Shown here piece by piece: positions 1 through 6,619 of a DNA stretch of 10,591 bases. The stretch lies in assembly GCA_937873245.1 (NCBI GenBank), contig CALMVY010000277.1, forward strand, positions 1 to 10,591, in the 5' to 3' direction. Within the stretch, counting starts at the first letter, position 1. Each line of letters opens with the position of its first letter. Below the pieces are notes generated by a model. The model was given only the letters and a program-made list of their open reading frames with translations, ran no database searches and had not been told where the DNA came from. Position numbers and translations under genes: made by a program. The stretch comes from an uncultured Arthrobacter sp. GTDB lineage: Bacteria > Actinomycetota > Actinomycetes > Actinomycetales > Micrococcaceae.

Positions 1-309
1 CTCGCCGGCGAGAAGCGCCAAATCCAGCTCCTTGGTCCACAGCCCCTTGCCGCCGGCGTCGGCAAGGGGCCGGTAATGGCCTGCGGAGAGGAAGTCCACG
101 CGTGCCGCCACCATGTCGGCCGTGTCCGCTTCGAAAACGGTGCCTTTGCCGACGAGGAAGTTGAAGTAGCCCTGTTTCGCCGCGTCGAAGCTGTGCCCGG
201 CCGGGCACACCAGGGAACGGCCAGCCCCGTCGCTTGAGGGGGTGCCGCTGAATCCCAGGCGTTTCCGGCAGACCGGGCACAGCAGGGAGGAGGCAGAGGC
301 GGCAGGCAT
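1..309 (-). CDS. rlmA: 23S rRNA (guanine-N1)-methyltransferase, RlmA family (N-terminal part)
   Basis: This is the first 103 codons of a gene that runs off the left window edge. The N-terminus carries the RlmA zinc finger: Cys11 and Cys14 in CPVC, then Cys35 and His39 in CPAGH. It is followed directly by the family signature FDAAKQGYFNFL and by FLSAGHYRPL, both very close to E. coli RlmA. Known members use SAM to methylate N1 of G745 (RlmA-I) or G748 (RlmA-II/TlrB) in helix 35 of 23S rRNA. TlrB gives tylosin resistance together with a second methylase. Which base this protein targets cannot be decided here, because the SAM-binding domain lies outside the window; RlmA-II is more usual in Gram-positive bacteria. 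I chose ATG 309 over the in-frame ATG at 318 because AGGA and a TAGGAT hexamer lie at sensible distances only from 309. It is divergent from the S9 peptidase. Confidence 0.9.
   Translation of the reverse strand, partial: MPAASASSLLCPVCRKRLGFSGTPSSDGAGRSLVCPAGHSFDAAKQGYFNFLVGKGTVFEADTADMVAARVDFLSAGHYRPLADAGGKGLWTKELDLALLAGE
42..70. repeat. 11-bp perfect inverted repeat inside rlmA
   Basis: Positions 42-52 (GCCCCTTGCCG) and 60-70 (CGGCAAGGGGC) are exact reverse complements separated by a 7-nt loop. The arms fall in the rlmA codons for PLADAGGKGL. No T-run follows on either strand, so it does not look like an intrinsic terminator. In GC-rich coding DNA it may be chance, but the stem is long and perfect. 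Confidence 0.7.
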
Positions 310-316
310 ACTGTCC

Positions 317-322
317 ATCCTA
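317..322 (-). promoter_or_regulatory. candidate -10 element for rlmA (leaderless layout)
   Basis: On the minus strand TAGGAT fits TANNNT and ends 7 nt before ATG 309. This is the spacing expected if transcription starts at or next to the start codon. I see no convincing -35 hexamer upstream. The AGGA inside it could instead act as a Shine-Dalgarno with an 8-nt spacer, so the two readings compete. Confidence 0.4.
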
Positions 323-418
323 GGGGCGGTGCCGTCCGGGCCGGGCCGTACTGACGGACGTGCCCCCGGCAACCCGCGGATGCGCCGGCGCGGGTTCAGA
401 CCCGCCGGCGTGAGCTAT

Positions 419-447
419 TTCACTGCCGGGGAAACTGGGGCTAGGCT
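419..447 (+). promoter_or_regulatory. candidate promoter of the S9 peptidase gene (leaderless layout)
   Basis: TTCACT (419-424) matches the -35 consensus TTGACA at 4 of 6 positions. A 17-nt spacer separates it from TAGGCT (442-447), a TANNNT -10 hexamer. The GTG start at 455 lies 7 nt after the -10, so a transcript would begin at or near the start codon. No good Shine-Dalgarno precedes GTG 455, which agrees with leaderless translation. Confidence 0.45.
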
Positions 448-454
448 CGCACTC

Positions 455-2533
455 GTGAAATCCGAACATCTGCCGCTGCTGAATTCCGTCTCCGCCCCTG
501 CCGTGCATCCGGACGGCGCGCGCGCCGTAGTGTCCGTGCTGAGGCCCGACTTCGACGCCGATGCGTACGTCGGCCAGCTGTGGGCGGTGCCGCTGGAGCC
601 CGGCCAGGCCCCGCGCCGCCTGACCCGCGGATTCCGGGACACGGCGCCAGACTTTTCGCCTGACGGCCGCGTGCTGGCGTTCCTGCGCGCGGCGGCCGGC
701 GGCAAACCCCAGCTCCACATCGTCGAGGCTGCCGGCGGGGAGCCGCAGCCCGTCACCGATGCGCCGCTGGGAGTCTCCGCATTCGCGTGGTCACCCGATT
801 CCCGGCGCATTCTCTACAGCGCCCGGACTCCGGAGGACGGCCGGTACGGCAGCACGGACGGGGTTCCCGCCGGCAGCGAGGACGCCCGGCTGATCACTGA
901 CTACCAGTACCGGATGAACGGCGTCGGATACACCGCGGACAAGCCGGTGCAGCTCTTCCTCGTTGAGGTTCCCGAACTCGGGGCCGAACCCAAGGTGGCG
1001 CCCAGGGGCCGGGCCTTGAAGGCCAGCGCCGCGGCTGCGGGCGGGGAAACCTCCAACCGCAGCAATGCCGACGCGTCCGCCGGCCTGCTGCCGGCCGCGC
1101 AGCAGCTGACCACCGCGGCCACCGACCACAACGGCGCGGTCTTCAGCACCGACGGGCGCACCATCTACTTCACGGCCGCCCTGCACGAGGGCAGCGACGC
1201 CGACCTCGCCAGCGGCATCTACCGCATCACCCTTGGCGAAGACTCCGGGGGAGCGGAGCCGGAGCCCGTCGCCCCGGCCAACACCGGCCGGCAAACCGTC
1301 CACGCCGTACGCCAGTCGCAGGACGGGCAGTGGCTGTTCTTCCTCGCCCAGGACCTTGGCGATTCGGGCCAGGACTTCGTGGCCCGCAACACCGCGCTCT
1401 ACGCGGTGCCGGCAGCCGGCGGCGACGCCACACGCCTCAGCGACCCGGAGACCATGGACCTTGGCTGCAACGGCAGGATCGAACTGCGCGGTCCCGCCTC
1501 CGCGCTGCTGCTGAACAACGCCCGCGGAACGGTCGAGCTGCACGAGTTCCAGGCCGCCGGAAGGCACGAGCTGCTGGTCCACGGCGGGCGTGCCGTCACC
1601 GGCGCCGCCGCCGGCGGAGCATCGATTGTGGTCAGTTTCGCCGACGCGGCGACTGCCGGGGACGTGGCGCTGCTCGACGGCGGGCAGCTGCGCGCCCTGA
1701 CGGACTTCTCCGCACGGCTGCGCTCCGACGCCGGCATCATCGAGCCCCTCGAGCTCACGTTCCCCTCCGCCGACGGCTACCCCGTCCATGGCTGGCTGGT
1801 CAGGCCGCCGGGCCCGGGTCCGCACCCGGTCCTGCTGAACATCCACGGCGGCCCGTTTGCCCAGTTCACGGGGGCACTCTTCGATGAGGCCCAGGTCTAC
1901 GCCGCAGCGGGCTACGCCGTCCTGATGTGCAACCCCCGCGGGTCCGCCGGCTACGGCCAGTCGCATGGACGGGCCATCAAGGAGAAGATGGGCACCCTGG
2001 ACATGCAGGACGTCCTGGCGTTCCTCGATGGGGCGCTCGGGAAGTTCGAGGAGCTCGACGCCGGGGCGCTCGGCATCATGGGAGGCTCCTACGGCGGCTA
2101 TCTCACCGCCTGGACCATCAGCCACGACCACCGTTTCAAGGCTGCCATCGTGGAACGGGGCTTCCTGGATCCCGTGAGTTTTATCGGCTCGTCCGACATT
2201 GGCTGGTTCTTCGGTGGGGAGTACACCGGCCGCTCCGCCGAACAGATGGCCGCGCAAAGCCCGATGGCCCGGGTGGAACAGGTGCGCACACCGGCCCTGG
2301 TCATCCACAGCGAGGAGGACCTCCGCTGCCCGGTGGAGCAGGGCCAGCGGTATTTCACCGCGCTCAAGCAGCTGGGCGTGGAGGCCGCGTTCCTGGTCTT
2401 CCCGGGGGAGAACCACGAACTCTCACGCTCCGGGACCCCGCACCACCGCAAGCAGCGCTTCGATGAGATCCTGCGGTGGTGGTCCCGCTACCTTCCGACG
2501 CCGGAAAACCCGGCCCCGGCGGCCCGTCAATAG
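455..2533 (+). CDS. S9 family serine peptidase (prolyl oligopeptidase / acylaminoacyl-peptidase type)
   Basis: The protein has 692 residues. Roughly residues 1-420 look like the seven-bladed beta-propeller that gates substrates in this family, with repeated short motifs such as DGRVLAFLR, SPDSRRILY and DGQWLFFL. The rest is the alpha/beta-hydrolase catalytic domain. The oxyanion motif HGGP is at 464-467. The nucleophile is Ser545 in GGSYGG, the acid is probably Asp622 in HSEEDLRCP, and the base is probably His654 in GENHEL. This is a complete triad in the usual order and spacing. S9 enzymes cleave short peptides, often after proline or at blocked N-termini; the exact specificity cannot be read here. 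No signal peptide is seen, so it is probably cytosolic. The frame is open from 242, but I chose GTG 455 because homology-like sequence (KSEHLPLLNSVSAPAVHPDG) begins there and a promoter-like element sits just upstream. An Ala/Gly/Ser-rich stretch near residues 188-215 looks like a propeller loop insert. It converges on the deformylase gene. Confidence 0.93.
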   Translation: MKSEHLPLLNSVSAPAVHPDGARAVVSVLRPDFDADAYVGQLWAVPLEPGQAPRRLTRGFRDTAPDFSPDGRVLAFLRAAAGGKPQLHIVEAAGGEPQPVTDAPLGVSAFAWSPDSRRILYSARTPEDGRYGSTDGVPAGSEDARLITDYQYRMNGVGYTADKPVQLFLVEVPELGAEPKVAPRGRALKASAAAAGGETSNRSNADASAGLLPAAQQLTTAATDHNGAVFSTDGRTIYFTAALHEGSDADLASGIYRITLGEDSGGAEPEPVAPANTGRQTVHAVRQSQDGQWLFFLAQDLGDSGQDFVARNTALYAVPAAGGDATRLSDPETMDLGCNGRIELRGPASALLLNNARGTVELHEFQAAGRHELLVHGGRAVTGAAAGGASIVVSFADAATAGDVALLDGGQLRALTDFSARLRSDAGIIEPLELTFPSADGYPVHGWLVRPPGPGPHPVLLNIHGGPFAQFTGALFDEAQVYAAAGYAVLMCNPRGSAGYGQSHGRAIKEKMGTLDMQDVLAFLDGALGKFEELDAGALGIMGGSYGGYLTAWTISHDHRFKAAIVERGFLDPVSFIGSSDIGWFFGGEYTGRSAEQMAAQSPMARVEQVRTPALVIHSEEDLRCPVEQGQRYFTALKQLGVEAAFLVFPGENHELSRSGTPHHRKQRFDEILRWWSRYLPTPENPAPAARQ

Positions 2534-2548
2534 GGCGTACAACGCAGT

Positions 2549-2561
2549 GGACGGAGCGTCC
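2549..2561. terminator. weak hairpin between convergent genes
   Basis: GGACG-GAG-CGTCC forms a 5-bp stem with a 3-nt loop in the 55-nt gap between the converging S9 peptidase and deformylase stop codons. No T-run follows on either strand, so terminator function is only suggested by its location. Confidence 0.2.
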
Positions 2562-2588
2562 GCGACACGTTACGGCCCGTTAGGCGGA

Positions 2589-3251
2589 TCACTCGCCGGG
2601 CAGGAACCCCAGTTCCTTCCGGGCGAGGCTGATGTCCGGTTGCGCCCAGCGCGCGGAGTACTCGGCGGTGCTGCTGATGGACCGCAGCTCGGCGCGGTCC
2701 AGGTACAGGATGCCGTGCACATGGTCGGTTTCGTGCTGGACGATCCGCGCCTGCCAGCCGCTGAAATCCCGCTGCTGCGTGCTCCCGTCCGGGGCAGTGA
2801 AGTCGAGCCGCACCGCTTCGGGCCGGGATACCGCTGCCTGAAGTCCGTTCAGTGACAGGCATCCTTCGTAGAACGCCACGGTGGAGCCGCCCAGCGGCTG
2901 GTAGGACGGGTTGAGCATGGCAAAGAAGGGCAGCGGCTCCCGTCCGCGCGTGGCGGCGACCTCGGCGTCGACGACGAACTGGTCCTCGAGCACCGCGAGC
3001 TGCAGCGGAATGCCAAGCTGGGGTGCCGCCAGGCCGACGCCGGGTGCCTTGTGCATGACGCTGCGCATGAGATCGATCAGCTGGCCAAGTTCGGCGCCGC
3101 TCAGCTGGCCGGTAAAGGGCGCTGCGAGCTGCCGGAGCACCGGATGTCCGGCTTGGACAATGCCGGGGAGCACGCCGGCGGTCAGTACTTGCTGGACGGT
3201 TTCTTGGATGCGTGCGGTGCTGAAGTCAGTCGGCTTGGCGTCAGGAGACAT
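2589..3251 (-). CDS. def: peptide deformylase
   Basis: The 220-residue protein removes the formyl group from the N-terminal Met of new proteins at the ribosome. All three deformylase motifs are intact: motif I GVGLAAPQ (71-78), motif II EGCLS with metal ligand Cys131, and motif III HETDH with metal ligands His173 and His177 and catalytic Glu174. It is somewhat longer than E. coli Def (about 170 residues), mainly through an N-terminal extension of some 25 residues and a C-terminal tail ending in ARKELGFLPGE, as is common in actinobacteria. The ATG at 3251 lies 9 nt after the stop codon of the upstream exported protein gene, so the two are probably co-transcribed. The Shine-Dalgarno is poor, so translational coupling is possible. 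It may be one of more than one def gene in the genome, which cannot be judged from here. Confidence 0.96.
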   Translation of the reverse strand: MSPDAKPTDFSTARIQETVQQVLTAGVLPGIVQAGHPVLRQLAAPFTGQLSGAELGQLIDLMRSVMHKAPGVGLAAPQLGIPLQLAVLEDQFVVDAEVAATRGREPLPFFAMLNPSYQPLGGSTVAFYEGCLSLNGLQAAVSRPEAVRLDFTAPDGSTQQRDFSGWQARIVQHETDHVHGILYLDRAELRSISSTAEYSARWAQPDISLARKELGFLPGE

Positions 3252-3260
3252 GCCAACAGA

Positions 3261-4256
3261 CTACTGGCGTCCGCAAGCCGCTGTAACAAATTCGTAGATG
3301 CGCCCGCGAAGCTCCGCGCCGGCGTCGATCTTCAGGATGCCGTCCCGTCCGCCCGCGGACACCCTGAGCGGCAGCAACGTGCCCACTTTGTCATCCGCGA
3401 CGGCGTGCGGATCGCAGCGTGCGGGCCGGATCCCCAGCCGGTAGTGCTGGCTGGCGCCGCCGGGGAGGACCGAGACGGAGCGCGGCCAGGGCGCGGCCCG
3501 GTCTTCGTCGAGCAGGGTGGTCCCTTCGATCCAGTTGATGGTCAGGGTTCCCGTTGAACCGGGGTTCACGGCCCCCGGGGTGCTCCGCGGCGTGATGGTA
3601 AGCCCCAGCACGGCGCTTTGCGCGTCGGCAGAGACTTCGAGTTCCGGTTCCAGCCTGATTCCGGCGACTGCGGCGGCCGCTTGGGCGAGGCACATTTCCG
3701 CATTGTTCCGGGCAAGCACACCGTAGGGGTCGGATGCGGGTACCGTCGCGGCGGGTCCGGTTCCCCTGGTGCCGGAAAGCTGAAGTTCCACCACGGCTCC
3801 CTCGCCCGGTCCGGCGGTCTGGATTCCGCACTCGGGAGCGCGCAGTTGCGCCCGCAGGATCTTCGTCTGGCCCGGCGGCAGTTCGATCCCGCCGGGAGTT
3901 GCCGGCCACTCGATGGTGCCGGCAAAGAGCGGGCTGGTGAGCCCCGCGGCCAGCACGGTCACCGCGCCGGCAGTGGTGTTCGTCAGCTGGATGGCAATGA
4001 TCTGGCGGCTGTAGTCGTCGCGGAGCTGGTTGATCCCGGCCGTGACCGGGACGGCAGCGGCAGCGGACGCAGCCGATGCCGCCGCTGCCGGCGGGGCGGA
4101 AGGACTGCCGCCAGGGGACACGACCGCGCCGCAGGAGACCGTCATGGCGAGGGCCGCCAGGGCGGCCGCGCCCCTCATGGCCGGAATGTTCCGGGGCCCG
4201 CCGGCCGGACGCAGGCGCAGCGGCGGGCATTGGCGCAGCGGCGGGAAGCAGCCCAT
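3261..4256 (-). CDS. putative exported or lipoprotein-like protein of unknown function
   Basis: I do not recognise this 331-residue protein. The N-terminus has a basic, proline-rich stretch followed by a hydrophobic core (MRGAAALAALAMTVSCG, about residues 27-43). This looks like a signal peptide, with Cys42 at a possible but atypical lipobox (TVSC). An alanine/serine/proline-rich linker follows, then a mostly beta-predicted body with phrases such as QIIAIQLTNTTAGAVTVLAAGL and GTLTINWIEGTTLL. These read like a pair of immunoglobulin-like or DUF-type beta domains; this is an impression only. Three further Cys residues lie in APECGIQ, AEMCLAQ and PARCDPH. The start could be ATG 4256, supported by TACACT 6 nt upstream, or ATG 4178, which would give a shorter, more normal signal peptide. 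An open frame extends to 4409 but would overlap the divergent NTF2-like gene. It is followed by def after 9 nt. Confidence 0.7.
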   Translation of the reverse strand: MGCFPPLRQCPPLRLRPAGGPRNIPAMRGAAALAALAMTVSCGAVVSPGGSPSAPPAAAASAASAAAAVPVTAGINQLRDDYSRQIIAIQLTNTTAGAVTVLAAGLTSPLFAGTIEWPATPGGIELPPGQTKILRAQLRAPECGIQTAGPGEGAVVELQLSGTRGTGPAATVPASDPYGVLARNNAEMCLAQAAAAVAGIRLEPELEVSADAQSAVLGLTITPRSTPGAVNPGSTGTLTINWIEGTTLLDEDRAAPWPRSVSVLPGGASQHYRLGIRPARCDPHAVADDKVGTLLPLRVSAGGRDGILKIDAGAELRGRIYEFVTAACGRQ

Positions 4257-4262
4257 GGGGTC

Positions 4263-4293
4263 AGTGTATTCCCGGCGCGGGCCCGTGTGTCCG
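4263..4293 (-). promoter_or_regulatory. candidate promoter of the exported-protein/def operon (leaderless layout)
   Basis: On the minus strand TACACT (4268-4263) fits TANNNT and ends 6 nt before ATG 4256. CGGACA (4293-4288) matches TTGACA at 4 of 6 positions, but with a long 19-nt spacer. It lies back-to-back with the candidate element of the divergent NTF2-like gene. Confidence 0.35.
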
Positions 4294-4315
4294 GCACCGG
4301 GCGGGCGTTTTCGGT

Positions 4316-4321
4316 TAGTGT
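4316..4321 (+). promoter_or_regulatory. candidate -10 element of the NTF2-like gene (leaderless layout)
   Basis: TAGTGT fits TANNNT and ends 6 nt before ATG 4328. There is no Shine-Dalgarno upstream of that ATG. A matching -35 hexamer is not evident. Confidence 0.33.
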
Positions 4322-4327
4322 CGTTCG

Positions 4328-4732
4328 ATGACGTCACCGACCCCTTTGGACTGCGTCCTTGGCCTGCTGCGCGCCCTTGAAGCCGGCGGCGGGGCCGCGG
4401 ACATCGCACCGTTCCTGGCCGAGGACTACACGCTGACCGAGGCGCCCCATCTGCTGGCGCCCGCCGGGGCTGTCCGGGACCGCGACGAGGCCCTGGCGGG
4501 GGCGGCCATGGCCCACGACGTCGTCTCCGGACAGCGCTTCGAGGTGCGGCGCACGACGTGTGAGGGCAACCGGGTGGTGGTGGAGGCCGAGTGGACCGCC
4601 ACCCTGCTGATGGACCTGCCGCACTGGGACGCCGGCGAGGTAATTCGCGCCAGGATCGCCGCCGTCTTCGAGGTCCGGGACGGCCGGATCGCCAGCCAGG
4701 ACAGCTACGACTGCTACTTCACGCCCGCCTGA
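4328..4732 (+). CDS. NTF2/SnoaL-like domain protein
   Basis: The 134-residue protein has the size and pattern of the NTF2-like/SnoaL-like cone fold. An N-terminal helix (LDCVLGLLRALEAGG) leads to FLAEDYTLTEAP. A middle helix follows (RDEALAGAAMAH), and then antiparallel strands (FEVRRTTCEGNRVVVEAEWTA and the closing VIRARIAAVFEVRDGRIASQDSYDCYF). The last phrase is typical of the family's C-terminal strands. Members act as small-molecule isomerases or hydrolases or merely bind ligands, and the sequence does not fix which. No signal peptide is seen. It is divergent from the exported-protein gene (71 nt between starts) and converges on the monooxygenase gene with a 26-nt gap. A role in the nearby polyketide pathway is conceivable, since SnoaL enzymes act on polyketides, but it is on the opposite strand and this is speculation. 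Confidence 0.85.
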   Translation: MTSPTPLDCVLGLLRALEAGGGAADIAPFLAEDYTLTEAPHLLAPAGAVRDRDEALAGAAMAHDVVSGQRFEVRRTTCEGNRVVVEAEWTATLLMDLPHWDAGEVIRARIAAVFEVRDGRIASQDSYDCYFTPA

Positions 4733-4747
4733 GCGACTGCCCTTCAC

Positions 4748-4799
4748 TGCACGGCCTGTTATTGCATGGCCTGTGAATGCATGGCCTGTGATTGCATAG
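4748..4799. repeat. 15-bp tandem repeat, three units plus a partial fourth
   Basis: Units at 4748-4762, 4763-4777 and 4778-4792 share the pattern TGCAYGGCCTGTKAW, and a fourth partial unit starts at 4793 with TGCAT. Units two and three differ at one base (final A or T). Unit one has diverged further. The array overlaps the 3' end of the monooxygenase gene and encodes its last residues. Confidence 0.9.
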
Positions 4800-5922
4800 T
4801 GAAGCAACGGGCCACGAATCCGTTGACCGCGGGCACGGCGCCGGCCGCCGCTATGGCACGGTTCAGCAGTGACCATGGCCCTGCCGGCAGGGGCCGCCCC
4901 AGCGCCATGTTGATTTCGGACTGGCGGGCCGCCCGGGCGGCGGCGGCCCTGCGGCCGGCCTCGAAGTCCCGGAGCTCCAGCCCCACGTGCTTGCCGTGCA
5001 GCGACGCGAGCACCATCGGGGCCAGGGCGACGGCGTCGAGCCAGCCCAGGTTCATGCCCTGGCCTCCGATGGGGCTGATCTCGTGGGCGGCGTCGCCGAT
5101 CAGGACGGTGCGCCCGGTCACCATGCGGCTGACCAGGCGTGAGCGCACTCCGAAACGGCTGAGCATGCTGTTGCTCGCCGGATCGACCTCGATCCCGGTT
5201 CGTTGGCGGATCTTGTCTACCAGCCAGCGGACGTCCCCGCCGGTCCCGGATTCCGGGAGGCGGACCACCCAGCGGCGCAGACGCCCCGGCAGCGGGAAGG
5301 ACTCCACGATCCCCGCGGACTCCAGGAAGAGTGCCGCGTCCGCGCCGAAGCCCGTGGTGTCGGTGAAGTCGCCCATCTGGTAGCTGTCCGGGTACTCCTT
5401 CGCCCGGACCGGGGTGCCGAGCTGCGCCCGGACGGTTGACCGGACGCCGTCCGCGGCAATGGCGATGGCCGCCGTGTACCGGACTGCTGAGCCTCCCGCC
5501 GTGGCTTCCGCGGTGACCCGGCCGCCGTCGTCGTTCAGCCCTGTGACCCGGACCCCGCGGTGGAGGGCGGCAGGGTCGAGTTGCCGGACGCGCTGTTCCA
5601 GGATGGCCGTGGTCCGGGCCTGCGGCAGGGACAGGACAAAGGGGTAGCTGTCCGAGACGCCGGCGAAGGACATCTCGGCGAGTGCCCGGCCGCCGCCGAG
5701 GGCGAGGCCGCGCCGGATCGGGACGCCCTCCGCCACGAGGTCCTGTGCCACGCCGATTCCCTGGAGCGCGTCCAGGGACGGGGGATGGATGCCGATTGCC
5801 CTGGAATGCGGCTCGACGCCGGTGCGCTGCTCCAGGATCCGGACGCTCACGCCCCGTTGGAGCAGCAGGGCGGCCATGAACAGTCCGACCGGTCCGCCGC
5901 CGATCACCAGGACATCAACCAT
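4759..5922 (-). CDS. FAD-dependent monooxygenase (aromatic hydroxylase type)
   Basis: The 387-residue protein belongs to the PHBH/UbiH-like flavoprotein hydroxylases. The Rossmann motif IGGGPVG is at residues 7-13, with Glu31 and Arg33 closing the dinucleotide fold. The DG motif is at 158-159 (AADGVRS), and the GD motif at 276-277 (LIGDAAHEISPIGGQGMN) binds the FAD ribityl chain. These enzymes use NAD(P)H and O2 to hydroxylate activated aromatic rings. It is the third gene of the operon, and its ATG overlaps the methyltransferase stop by 8 nt, which suggests translational coupling. By analogy with SrsC of Streptomyces griseus it would hydroxylate a resorcinol-type product towards a hydroquinone or quinone. 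The last dozen residues (MQSQAMHSQAMQ) are encoded by a tandem repeat and look like a recent, probably non-essential addition. Confidence 0.9.
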   Translation of the reverse strand: MVDVLVIGGGPVGLFMAALLLQRGVSVRILEQRTGVEPHSRAIGIHPPSLDALQGIGVAQDLVAEGVPIRRGLALGGGRALAEMSFAGVSDSYPFVLSLPQARTTAILEQRVRQLDPAALHRGVRVTGLNDDGGRVTAEATAGGSAVRYTAAIAIAADGVRSTVRAQLGTPVRAKEYPDSYQMGDFTDTTGFGADAALFLESAGIVESFPLPGRLRRWVVRLPESGTGGDVRWLVDKIRQRTGIEVDPASNSMLSRFGVRSRLVSRMVTGRTVLIGDAAHEISPIGGQGMNLGWLDAVALAPMVLASLHGKHVGLELRDFEAGRRAAAARAARQSEINMALGRPLPAGPWSLLNRAIAAAGAVPAVNGFVARCFTMQSQAMHSQAMQ

Positions 5923-6613
5923 GGGCGGTCCTGTCGAGGATCAGCAGGTTGCGGAAGGGGGTGCGGCGGCGCACGTTCCAGCCCGGGGGAGCGGCGGCCT
6001 GGAGTTCGGCCGCAGTGTAGCTGCGGCGGATGGACGTGAGTCCGTCCTGCCTGATGTATGAACCGGTGAAGGGCAGGGCGCCGGCGAAGAAGAGAGCGTA
6101 GGCGGCCGGGCTGCGGCGGAGGTCGTTGTGGATGACCGTTCCATGGCAGAGCCGCGCCGACTCGGCCAGGAACACCGGCAGTTCGTTCTCCGCCAGGTGG
6201 TGCAGCACATGGTTCGACACCACCACGTCGAAGCTCGACCCCTCGGCGAGGAGGTCGGCCGCCGTGGCCTGCCGGAACGTCACGCCAACGTCCTGGTGCC
6301 GTTCCGCGGCGAAACGGCTGGCCCGCGGATCGGGGTCAATGGCTGTGATCTCCAGGCGGAACCCGTCCCGGGCAGCCCAGCGCGAGAGCATCACGGGCAC
6401 GTCGCCGCCCCCGCAGCCGATATCCAGCAGGGTAGCCGGGTTGCCCCGGCGGAGGCGGGGCCTGAGCTGGCTGAGGTAGATGCCGCGCCAGCCGGAGACC
6501 GCCCGGTTGACCAGGGCAAACTGGGCGTAGGTGCGGTCCAGCTTGTCCGGGTCGCAGCCGGGCAGGTCCATTTCCTCGACGGCGTGGGCGGCACGTTCCC
6601 GCAGCAGGTCCAC
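5915..6613 (-). CDS. class I SAM-dependent methyltransferase
   Basis: The 232-residue protein carries SAM-binding motif I LDIGCGGG (63-70), an acidic motif II AIDPDP (91-96) and the motif-IV-like FDVVVSNHVLHHL (129-140). This is the pattern of UbiE/COQ5-like and small-molecule methyltransferases. The N-terminal segment (DPDKLDRTYAQFALVNRAVSGWRGIYL) is typical of methyltransferases found beside bacterial type III polyketide synthases, from general recollection. It starts with GTG only 6 nt after the polyketide synthase stop codon and overlaps the monooxygenase start by 8 nt, so it lies in the middle of a three-gene operon. It probably methylates an oxygen or carbon of the polyketide's aromatic ring; O- versus C-methylation cannot be decided. 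The GTG lacks a good Shine-Dalgarno, consistent with translational coupling; an in-frame ATG 14 codons later is a weaker alternative. Confidence 0.88.
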   Translation of the reverse strand: MDLLRERAAHAVEEMDLPGCDPDKLDRTYAQFALVNRAVSGWRGIYLSQLRPRLRRGNPATLLDIGCGGGDVPVMLSRWAARDGFRLEITAIDPDPRASRFAAERHQDVGVTFRQATAADLLAEGSSFDVVVSNHVLHHLAENELPVFLAESARLCHGTVIHNDLRRSPAAYALFFAGALPFTGSYIRQDGLTSIRRSYTAAELQAAAPPGWNVRRRTPFRNLLILDRTAHG

Positions 6614-6619
6614 CGGTTC

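Noticed and set aside
242..454. N-terminal extension of the S9 peptidase to ATG 242
   Set aside because: It would overlap the rlmA start, its sequence is not domain-like, and promoter-like hexamers sit immediately before GTG 455.
791..2416. Long minus-strand open frame (541 codons) opposite the S9 peptidase
   Set aside because: Antisense frames stay open in GC-rich genes. The translation has no domain pattern, whereas the plus strand carries a full catalytic triad.
4041..4110. GCC/GCA-rich short repeats in the exported-protein gene
   Set aside because: They encode an Ala/Ser/Pro linker after the signal peptide, which is ordinary low-complexity coding sequence and not a separate element.
4257..4409. 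Longer start at 4409 for the exported protein
   Set aside because: It would overlap the divergent NTF2-like gene and bury the signal-peptide-like segment far inside the protein.
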